From contig DASYYE010000039.1 in assembly GCA_035946955.1 (NCBI GenBank), positions 1 through 14,031 of the forward strand: a DNA stretch of 14,031 nucleotides, in the 5' to 3' direction. Positions 6,952 to 13,581 of this stretch are shown piece after piece (position 1 is the first letter of the stretch; the number at the start of each line of letters is the position of its first letter). The DNA is from DASYYE01 sp035946955 (GTDB lineage Bacteria > Actinomycetota > Actinomycetes > Streptosporangiales > Streptosporangiaceae). Both the position numbers and the translations under genes were made by a program. The notes under the pieces are model-generated. The model did not search any database. It saw nothing but the letters and a program-made list of their open reading frames with translations, and was not told where the DNA came from.

Positions 6952-7373
6952 GGCTCCACAATGTGCTGGTCACGGCCGGCCTGGAAAATCCGGCTATTAC
7001 CCGTAGCCTTGGCTTGAACAGTAACCAAGTTGACCCGGGCCTCAGTGGCTTTTTCCATTACCGGCTGCAATTCGTTCACCACCTGCCGCAACTCCCGTTC
7101 TAGCTCCGGGTTGGCCGCTACCAGGCGCCTCAGCCTACTGCGCCACTCACCGACAAGGTCGAGTTCGGCCTGTTCATCACCCCGCTGCCGCGCCGAAAGC
7201 GCCTCTTGCCGGGCCGCGGCCAGATCAGCTTCCACAGCCAGCGCCCGCCCGGGATGCGCACGGCGCCACAGTCCTCCTACCGAAGCCTTGGCCCGCTCCC
7301 AGCCATCAGTAGTCATCAACTGGACCAAAGTGGCAGCGGCCGTTGACGTCAGCGCGGCCAGTTCCGGATCCAT
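6948..7373 (-). CDS. BELL-domain protein with C-terminal amyloid-signalling (BASS/RHIM-like) motif
   Basis: A 141-residue protein. Residues 1-40 form a mostly hydrophobic helical start (ELAALTSTAAATLVQLM) followed by WERAKASVGGLWRR. Residues 43-115 are charged and helical (EADLAAARQEALSARQRGDEQ and beyond). A short linker leads to NSRIFQAGRDQHIVEP at the C-terminus, with QAGRDQ at 131-136. This layout, helical BELL domain plus C-terminal short amyloid motif, is that of actinobacterial BELL proteins. In the published model their membrane-active domain is triggered when the motif is templated by a partner carrying the same motif at its N-terminus. Here the partner is the overlapping GlpD-like gene. 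The start follows GGAGGT at a good spacing. Toxicity and membrane activity are inferred from the family. Confidence 0.8.
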   Translation of the reverse strand: MDPELAALTSTAAATLVQLMTTDGWERAKASVGGLWRRAHPGRALAVEADLAAARQEALSARQRGDEQAELDLVGEWRSRLRRLVAANPELERELRQVVNELQPVMEKATEARVNLVTVQAKATGNSRIFQAGRDQHIVEP

Positions 7374-8020
7374 GCTGCACTACCTCCGAGTCGCATCCAT
7401 AGTAGACCGCCAAGCAAGGCCCGGCCAGGCGACCGACCCGATGCCGAGCCTCATTCCGAACCACCACCACGCGGCACATCCCTAACTGCGGGCATGTTAG
7501 ATTGCATTAATGCAAGTAGCCTGGAATGGGGCTGACGGCCGGCTGAGCGAGGCCGCACCGAAGCCCACATATGCGTTTGCCTCTCATTCCGTGGTCACTT
7601 ATCGCCTGCCCGGCACGATGTGGACCCCAACAGGAGCACCGTAATCGCATTTCCGCCAGGGTTATTCGCAGCATTGACGCACCAGAAAACCTGTCCGGTG
7701 CGGCGCCGACAGCCAGCCATCACAACTGATGCCGACATGCATAGGCGGCTACGGGGTGCGCCACGAACATTCCCACGTACCGCCGAGAGCGGGCTCCTGA
7801 TGGCTTGCAGCAGTGGATGCTAACTGTCACGTGGGCCGACGCGCGGGGCTGTGGGGGTCAGCCAGCCTGGTAGGTGCATTAGGTCGCTAGCCATGGAGTC
7901 CAGGTTGACGAGGGAGGATGTTCTCGGTGCGGGGCACGATTCGGTCAACGGTTGTCGAGTTCGGCCTTGTGTCGCCGACAATGAGGAAACAACGTCTCCC
8001 CAGGTTGGCAGGAGCTGCTG
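7374..8020. other. Intergenic region between two divergent operons
   Basis: No convincing gene is visible. Reading frames here are short, lack ribosome binding sites and do not resemble known families. The region is richer in A and T than its surroundings near 7490-7520 and holds one perfect palindrome (listed separately). The promoters for the BELL operon, reading left, and for the truncated gene and Trypco1 operon, reading right, should lie here or just downstream. A TACTAT-like -10 is seen on the minus strand about 30 bases before the BELL start, with no good -35. Confidence 0.6.
7502..7515. promoter_or_regulatory. Perfect AT-rich palindrome, possible operator
   Basis: TTGCATTAATGCAA is a perfect 14-base palindrome in an otherwise GC-rich region, about 130 bases upstream of the BELL start. 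It could be bound by a dimeric regulator. There is no neighbouring regulator gene to pair with it, so its role is unknown. Confidence 0.35.
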
Positions 8021-8320
8021 GTGAGGGCCGAGGAGCTGTCAGAACCTGAGCTTGCTGTGTGGGAGGCGTTCCCCGCTGGCGAGGCCGTGGACTTGAGGGA
8101 TGTCGGGGACTCGGTTGTGCGGGCCGAGGCTCTCACCGCACTGCTGCTTGGCGAACGGTCGAGCCAGCCTGGCAGGGTGCCTGCCAGGCGGCGTGACCCC
8201 CCGGACCGTGCTGCCGTAGCTGGGCCGACCTGCTGGACTACTGGGTCATGCAGTGCTGAACTGTGGCACGTGTGTCAACAGCGGGCCATGCTGGCTGGTA
8301 AGGCAAAGTGTGCCAATTAA
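8021..8320 (+). pseudogene. Truncated N-terminal fragment of an actinobacterial 'WEAFP' (pentapeptide-like) protein
   Basis: A 99-residue ORF starting with GTG after AGGAG. Residues 1-55 (EELSEPELAVWEAFPAGEAV, DLRDVGDSVVRAEALTALLLG and following) match from memory the opening of large actinobacterial proteins. Those open with 'LWEAFPxGxxVDLR' and 'VRAEVIAALLLG' and continue into repeated strands of pentapeptide-like type (ARITGRLDL). Here the sequence after GRVPA becomes arginine- and cysteine-rich and unrelated, and no repeat follows, so the gene appears frameshifted and truncated. The intact ribosome binding site means a short product could still be made. It lies upstream of the Trypco1 gene on the same strand. 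Confidence 0.5.
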
Positions 8321-8351
8321 GTCAGGGCTCGGCGTCGTGGGGGGATAGGCA

Positions 8352-8693
8352 TTGACCTCTGAGATTGTCACTTATCAGTTGGATCAGTCAACAGTAGTAC
8401 GTTTTGAGGTTGATTGTCCGGCCGGGTTCCAGCCGGCTGGTGGCGGCAGCAAGGCTGTCGGGACGGTGAAGGACGCGATCAGCCCGGCGATCGAGGCGGC
8501 AAAGGTGGTGCTTGCCAAGGCTCAGGAGGCTGCGCCGGACGAGGTGGAGGTGACGTTTGGAGTCAAGGTGAGTGGAGGAATGGACTGGCTGATCGCCAGG
8601 GCGGCCAGCGAGGCTAATTTTGAGATCAAGCTGACCTGGCGGCGGCTCACTCATCCTGACCCGCCGACGCCACAGGAGCAGGGCCTTGAGTGA
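8352..8693 (+). CDS. Trypsin-co-occurring domain 1 (Trypco1, CU044_2847 family) protein
   Basis: A 113-residue protein with the family pattern. It opens with the strand VVRFEVDCPAGF, then GGGSKAVGTVKDAISPAIEA AKVVLAKA, then EVEVTFGVKVSGGMDWLIAR and ASEANFEIKLTW. Trypco1 proteins are found next to trypsin-like peptidase or STAND genes in predicted actinobacterial conflict systems; their biochemical role is not established. The start is TTG, preceded by a GTGGGGGGA stretch. Its TGA lies inside the next gene, which starts eight bases before the end of this one, so the two are almost certainly co-translated. I infer that Trypco1 is a partner, sensor or substrate of the downstream protease. Confidence 0.85.
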   Translation: MTSEIVTYQLDQSTVVRFEVDCPAGFQPAGGGSKAVGTVKDAISPAIEAAKVVLAKAQEAAPDEVEVTFGVKVSGGMDWLIARAASEANFEIKLTWRRLTHPDPPTPQEQGLE

Positions 8694-11600
8694 TGAGGGT
8701 GGCCGTCACCCTGCGGAGAGCACATGGGTCACGGCGGTCTATGCCGAGGGGTATGCGGAGGCGCTGGGCACAGCCGTGGTGATCGACCGGCAGCGGCTGC
8801 TGACCTGTGCCCACGTCTGTTCGCACCTGATCGATGAGAACGGCGATCCAAAGGGGGGATTGTGGGCGGTCTTCTCCAGGTTCGCACCGCCCAGTTCCAA
8901 TGACCGCGGAGGCGGGGCGCCACGCCGCAGGGTTGTTCGGGCGAGGTTGTCGGATCCCGTGTACGACTTGGCGATACTGCACCTCGAGGGGGTGGTGCCA
9001 GCGGGGGTACAAGCAGCCCGGCTGCGCCGCCCGATGCCGGACTACCTGATCGGCCGGGGCTGGTGGGCGGCTGGCTTCCCCCGGGGACAGGTGCATGGCA
9101 ATGCCGCCAGCGGGACCGTCGGCGCCGCCCTGAGCGATGGTTTCGTACGGCTCGACACCCGCTCGCGGTACGGGGTGGAGATTGGTTTCAGCGGTGGCGG
9201 GCTTTGGTCGCCGGACTACGACGCGGTCGTCGGGGTCGTAGGTGTGGCATTTACCGGCGATCGTGCCGACGACCGCGTTGGCGATGGTCTCGCGATCACG
9301 TTTTACCAGGCTGGCCTGTGTTTCAGCGAGGAGAGCCTGAGCGCGCTCGCCGGGTGGTCTGCAGAGCAGGCCGGTGAGGTTGCACTGTCGTCCTGGGGGT
9401 GGGCGCTTCAGGATGACCCGGAAGCCGGCCAGCATTGGCGTCCCAGGGCGCGTGGTGTCGGCGTCGACAGCGAAGGGGGGTTTCGCTTCCGGGGCCGCCG
9501 GGCGGCGCTGACCGCGATCACAAGCTGGCTGGGCCGCGAACCTACCGGCCGCAGGGCACTGGTCGTCACGGGATCACCGGGTGTGGGGAAGTCGGCCGTG
9601 CTGGGCCGGATCGTCACCACGGCCGACCCTGTGATCGCCGACAGCCTCCCTGCCGATGATGTGGTACGGGCGGCCGAAGGTTCCGTCGCCTGTGCGGTGC
9701 ACGCCAAGGGCAAGACCGCGCTGGAAGTCGCCACAGAGATCGCCCGCGCGGCTTCGGCCATGCTGCCCGCCAAGCCACTCGAACTGGCGCCCGCTATCCG
9801 CGCCGTTCTCACCGTCCGTGACGCCGCACGCTTCAATGTCATCATCGACGCCCTCGACGAGGCGACAAGCCCGGCGGAGGCAAGGCTGATCGTCAACCAG
9901 ATCGTCCTGCCAGTGCTACAGCAGTGCGGTGAGGCCGGAGTCCGGGTCGTCATCGGTTCCCGCCGCCGGGACAACGACGGTGCTCTTGTCGAGACCTTCG
10001 GTGATGCAGGGGTTGTCATCGACCTGGACTCCGATGAGTACTTCCTGCTGGAGGACTTGGAGGCATACACGCTGGCAACACTCCAGCAGCTAGGCAGCGA
10101 ACGCCCCGGCAACCCCTACAGCGACCAGGAGACAGCGCGTCCGCTCGCAGCCCGGATCGCCATGCTGTCCGGCGGGAACTTCCTGGTGGCCCGGCTCACT
10201 GCGGGCAAGCACGGACTCTATGACCAAGAACCTGCCGACCTTGGAGGGCTGACCTATCCCATGGACGTCAGAAACGCCCTGCAAGGTTACCTTGGGCCCG
10301 TCCCGGGAGCGGCCGGGCTATCCGCCGCCGACCTGCTGACTGCGCTGGCATACGCCGAAGCCCCCGGCCTAACCCTCGACCTGTGGATCACGGCAGCCGA
10401 AGCCCTGCACGGGGTACGGGCGACGGAACAGCAACTGGACGAGTTCACCCAGTCAGCGGCGGCCAACTTCCTGGTGGAATCCAGTCAGGACGCCGAGCCG
10501 GTGTTCCGTCTGGGCCATCAAGCCCTCAACGACACACTGCTTGACGCGCGGGCACGGCGCGTGGTCAGGGATCAGAGGGCACTCACCCGCGCCTTCCTCA
10601 GTTATGGCCGCCAGACCGGATGGGCTGCGGCCCCGCCCTATCTGCTCCGCTCACTCCCTCGCCATGCCCGGCCCGCCGGGCTGATCGACGAGCTGCTCAC
10701 TGATGACGAGTACCTGCTGCATGCCGACCTGCGGCGGCTGACACCACAAGCCTCCCAGGCCACCACGGATGCGGGCACGAAACGGGCGCGACTCTTGCGG
10801 CTCACCCCTTATGCGGTTTCCGCGGGCTCGCGGGCACGCACCGCGCTGTTCAGCGTCACCGAGGCGCTGGAGAAACTGGGCGATGACTTTCTCAGCAGCG
10901 CGAGGCCCGCGCCGTACCGCGCCTGCTGGTCCACTGTCACGACGCACCTGGAGCGGGCGGCCCAGGAAGGCCACACCGGCGGAGTCACTGGACTGTGCGC
11001 GTTCGGCCTGGCTGGCCGGACACTGCTCGCCTCCGCCGGAGAAGACGAGATGGTCCGGATCTGGAACCCGGCCAATGGCGAACAGCAGCGTGTGCTCGAA
11101 GGCCACAGCGGGGCGGTCAACGGCGTGTGCGCCTTCACCTCCGGTGACGGGACTCCGCTGCTCGCCTCCGCCGGGACCGATGCCATGGTGCTGCTGTGGG
11201 ATCCGGCCACCGGGGTACAGCAGCGTGTGCTCGAAGGTCACAACGGCGCAGTCAACGGGGTGTGCGCGTTCACCTCCGACGGGCGGACGCTGCTTGCCTC
11301 CGCCGGGGCGGACGGCATGGTGCTGCTATGGGATCCGGCCACCGGGGAGCGGCAACGCGTTCTGGAAGGCCATGGCGGTGCAGTCAACGTCAACGGGGTG
11401 TGTGCATACACCCGTGACGGGCAGACGCTGCTGGCCTCGGCAGGTACCGACAGCATGGTGCGGATATGGGATCCGGCCACCGGGGCACAGCAGCGTGCCC
11501 TGGAGGGGCACAGCGGCGCCGTGTGGGCGCTCTGCGGGCTCGTCTCCGGTGCGGGGCGTCCACTGCTGGCCTCCACCGGCGACGATGAGACAGTCCGGGT

Positions 11601-12693
11601 GTGGGATCCACTCACCGGGGAGCAGTACCACATGCTGGGAGGCCACATCGGTGGCGGCTGGACGGTGTGTGCCTTCACCAGCGATGACGGCACCACGCTG
11701 CTAGCTGCCGCCGGGACCGACGCCACGGTGCGGGTATGGGATCCGGCCACCGGAGAACAGCGGCAGACCACGAGAGTCCACCCCGGTTCGGTGTGGTCAG
11801 TATGCGGGTTCACCTCAGACGACGGGCGTACCCTGCTCGCCTCCGCTGGTGACCACGAGTCCGTGCACGTCTGGGATCCGGCCACCGGAGCGCGGCAGCA
11901 ATCCATGGCTGGCCACTCTGGCGGGGCGTGGGCGGTGTGCCCGCTTACCTTGGCTGGCCACAGCCTGCTGGCCGCCGCAGGTCACGATGGCCGCGTGAGA
12001 CTGTGGGATCCAGTCACAGGCCAACTGCGGAAAGCCTTCGGCTCCGGCACCAGCGAGGTGTGGTCTGTGTGCGCGTTCACTGCGGCCGACCGTACGCTGC
12101 TGGCCCTGGCAGGCACTGACAGCATGGTGCGGATTTGGGATCCGGCCACCGGAGAGCAGCAGCAGGCACTGGCAGGCCACGTAGGCAACATCTGGTGTAC
12201 CCGCGCGTTCACCACAGGTGACGGGCGCACCCTGCTGGCATCCGCGGGGGACGACGGGATAGTCCGGGTGTGGAACCCAGTCAGCGGGGATCTGGTACGG
12301 GCACTGAAAGGCCACACTGGCGGGGTCTGGTCGATCTGCGCGTTCGCACCCGAGGAGGGGCACACCCTACTGGCCTCTGCTGGAGCAGACGCCGAGGTGC
12401 GGGTATGGGATCCGGCCACCGGAGAGGTGCGGAGGGTGCTCAAAGGTCACACCGATGGAGTCTGGTCGGTGTGCTCGTTCACTTCCGGCGGGCGCGCCCT
12501 GCTGGCCTCATGCGCGAGGTCCATGGCACACGTGTGGGATCCCACAACTTCGCAGACACTGCAAGCGATCCCAGTGCACCTCCTGCCTCACGTCATCGGG
12601 GAGGTCGAGGGCCGCTTGGTCCTTGGGCTGTCCGCTGGCCTGCTCACCATCGAACTCGCCGATATGGACTATCACGAGGGCAACCGCGGCTAG
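8686..12693 (+). CDS. Trypsin-like protease - STAND NTPase - WD40 protein
   Basis: A 1335-residue protein in three parts. Residues about 10-215 are an S1-type serine protease: His43 in LTCAHV, Asp94 in YDLAIL and Ser169 in GFSGGGLW form a complete triad. Residues about 265-560 are a STAND/NACHT-like ATPase with Walker A GSPGVGKS (Lys302) and Walker B FNVIIDALDEA (388-392); VRVVIGSRRR is the likely sensor strand. A helical region follows to about 750. Residues about 762-1290 hold 12 WD40 repeats with the pattern GH-(A/S)GxVWxVCAF-LLASAGxD-VRVWDPATG, plus a degenerate last blade, enough for two propellers. STAND proteins of this layout sense a ligand through the repeats, oligomerise with ATP and activate the effector, here proteolysis. 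The start is TTG, with AGGAG seven bases before it, overlapping Trypco1. No transmembrane helix or QAGRDQ motif is visible. Confidence 0.92.
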   Translation: MSDEGGRHPAESTWVTAVYAEGYAEALGTAVVIDRQRLLTCAHVCSHLIDENGDPKGGLWAVFSRFAPPSSNDRGGGAPRRRVVRARLSDPVYDLAILHLEGVVPAGVQAARLRRPMPDYLIGRGWWAAGFPRGQVHGNAASGTVGAALSDGFVRLDTRSRYGVEIGFSGGGLWSPDYDAVVGVVGVAFTGDRADDRVGDGLAITFYQAGLCFSEESLSALAGWSAEQAGEVALSSWGWALQDDPEAGQHWRPRARGVGVDSEGGFRFRGRRAALTAITSWLGREPTGRRALVVTGSPGVGKSAVLGRIVTTADPVIADSLPADDVVRAAEGSVACAVHAKGKTALEVATEIARAASAMLPAKPLELAPAIRAVLTVRDAARFNVIIDALDEATSPAEARLIVNQIVLPVLQQCGEAGVRVVIGSRRRDNDGALVETFGDAGVVIDLDSDEYFLLEDLEAYTLATLQQLGSERPGNPYSDQETARPLAARIAMLSGGNFLVARLTAGKHGLYDQEPADLGGLTYPMDVRNALQGYLGPVPGAAGLSAADLLTALAYAEAPGLTLDLWITAAEALHGVRATEQQLDEFTQSAAANFLVESSQDAEPVFRLGHQALNDTLLDARARRVVRDQRALTRAFLSYGRQTGWAAAPPYLLRSLPRHARPAGLIDELLTDDEYLLHADLRRLTPQASQATTDAGTKRARLLRLTPYAVSAGSRARTALFSVTEALEKLGDDFLSSARPAPYRACWSTVTTHLERAAQEGHTGGVTGLCAFGLAGRTLLASAGEDEMVRIWNPANGEQQRVLEGHSGAVNGVCAFTSGDGTPLLASAGTDAMVLLWDPATGVQQRVLEGHNGAVNGVCAFTSDGRTLLASAGADGMVLLWDPATGERQRVLEGHGGAVNVNGVCAYTRDGQTLLASAGTDSMVRIWDPATGAQQRALEGHSGAVWALCGLVSGAGRPLLASTGDDETVRVWDPLTGEQYHMLGGHIGGGWTVCAFTSDDGTTLLAAAGTDATVRVWDPATGEQRQTTRVHPGSVWSVCGFTSDDGRTLLASAGDHESVHVWDPATGARQQSMAGHSGGAWAVCPLTLAGHSLLAAAGHDGRVRLWDPVTGQLRKAFGSGTSEVWSVCAFTAADRTLLALAGTDSMVRIWDPATGEQQQALAGHVGNIWCTRAFTTGDGRTLLASAGDDGIVRVWNPVSGDLVRALKGHTGGVWSICAFAPEEGHTLLASAGADAEVRVWDPATGEVRRVLKGHTDGVWSVCSFTSGGRALLASCARSMAHVWDPTTSQTLQAIPVHLLPHVIGEVEGRLVLGLSAGLLTIELADMDYHEGNRG
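10969..12570 (+). repeat. Tandem WD40-encoding repeats, nearly identical in DNA
   Basis: Twelve units of about 132-138 bases encode the WD40 repeats. The 17-mer TGGGATCCGGCCACCGG is present unchanged in seven units (2, 3, 4, 6, 7, 9 and 11), the first at 11197-11213. Unit 4 holds a six-base duplication, GTCAAC twice at 11383-11394, which adds Val-Asn to the protein. Such DNA similarity points to recent amplification or gene conversion within the array. Confidence 0.85.
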
Positions 12694-12790
12694 GCGACTG
12701 CCTGAGTCAGCTCTGCGAACTCCCACGGGAACCCAGCTGGCTCACCAACGTAGAGAGGCGCTTTGCGGACGCGCTGAAGGCATTCTGAGG

Positions 12791-12979
12791 GCCCGGTAGG
12801 CATCGCCCCGCCGTCTGAGGCTGGGGATGCGGTCGTATTGGGTGATCCGTCAGCGTCGTACTTGTAGACGCAGGTGTAGGTGCCCGCCAATCCTGTCTCG
12901 GCGGGCGGGTGGTGTCGGAGATGGCTGTGGGCTGGTAGGTGGCGGTGAAGCCGAGGATCGAGGTTGTGTAGGCCTTGCC
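12791..12979 (-). pseudogene. Frameshifted remnant of an RHS-repeat protein
   Basis: On the minus strand GKAYTTSILGFTATYQPTAI is followed, in a different frame, by PPAETGLAGTYTCVYKYDAD and GSPNTTASPA. Together these match a stretch typical of large actinobacterial RHS/YD-repeat proteins ('GKAYTTSLLGYTATYQPTS..IPAAETGLAGTYTYVYTYDNDGS'). The frame break is near 12905-12915. No start, no upstream repeats and no C-terminal toxin follow; after 12791 the frame runs into unrelated sequence and stops at 12690. I infer a leftover of a polymorphic-toxin-type gene. Confidence 0.6.
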
Positions 12980-13469
12980 GCGCCTGTTCGTGCCTCGACC
13001 CCGACGCCACGGTCTGGGCCTCGACCAACGCCGGATTCGGTGTTCGGCGCGAGCCATCATGCGCGGTGGCTGGGGTGAGGGCTTACCGTGCGTGGCTGCT
13101 GCCGTTAATTCGCCTGCGGCCGACACGGACTGCCCTTGAAGATCCCTGCCCGGACCAGCCCGGCCAGGCGCGGCCTGCCCACGCACGCCCACCGCGCGAT
13201 GGTCTGCCTGTGGACGTCCTGTGGCCATGTTGCCAACCCCAAGACGAGGGGCCCGCAGCCCCGGCCTTCGCGACTGTGGCTTACCGCGGTCTGCTGCACT
13301 GCGGCGGACCTGGCGCACCAGCAACAGCGGAGTCAGCGCCGCGGCCCGGCCTGGCTGGCCATGCAACTCGACCACCAGGTGCATGTGCAGGTAAACCCAA
13401 CCAGGCTGGGGCCTGGCCATTGATGAGTGGTGGCGATGGTGCCGGTGTGACGCTGTTTCTCTCGGCTGG

Positions 13470-13523
13470 GGGGGCTTGGCTGTGGCGGCGGTCGGCGCTG
13501 GGGGGACGGGGGCTTGGCTGTGG
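13470..13523. repeat. Direct repeat in a G-rich tract
   Basis: GGGGGCTTGGCTGTGG occurs at 13470-13485 and again at 13508-13523. Together with G-runs at 13468-13474, 13500-13505, 13508-13512, 13564-13568 and 13571-13577, the 110 bases before the HTH gene could form G-quadruplex structures on the plus strand. Confidence 0.55.
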
Positions 13524-13581
13524 TGGGCGGAGTTGGGCATTATCGGCTGGGTCGGGTGGTGGTGGGGGAAGGGGGGGTCTG

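Larger units (their letters stand above)
12694..13581. other. Stretch without an intact gene
   Basis: Between the WD40 gene and the HTH gene no frame gives a convincing protein. The long minus-strand frame 12707-13540 is rich in Pro, Arg and His and only matches a family in a short middle part, listed as the RHS remnant. A perfect 7-base GC hairpin (GCCCGCC at 12882-12888 with GGCGGGC at 12900-12906) could act as a weak terminator. The last 150 bases are G-rich. Confidence 0.6.

Noticed and set aside
7620..7823. 67-residue plus-strand frame in the intergenic region
   Set aside because: No ribosome binding site, no recognisable motif and unbiased composition.
8647..10112. Long minus-strand frames opposite the protease-STAND gene
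   Set aside because: The plus-strand frame has a complete protease triad and Walker motifs, so these are antisense shadows.
10651..12443. Many repeat-rich frames on both strands in the WD40 region
   Set aside because: They come from the repeated DNA of the WD40 array read in other frames.
10969..12570. Regularly spaced repeats as a possible CRISPR array
   Set aside because: Units are about 132 bases, in frame and encode WD40 blades; there is no short repeat-spacer pattern.
12882..12906. GC hairpin as a terminator of the protease-STAND gene
   Set aside because: It lies almost 190 bases downstream, inside the RHS remnant, and has no T-run; too weak to list as a feature.
12707..13540. 277-residue minus-strand frame
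   Set aside because: Composition is Pro/Arg/His-rich with no domain except the short RHS-like stretch, which continues in another frame; not an intact gene.
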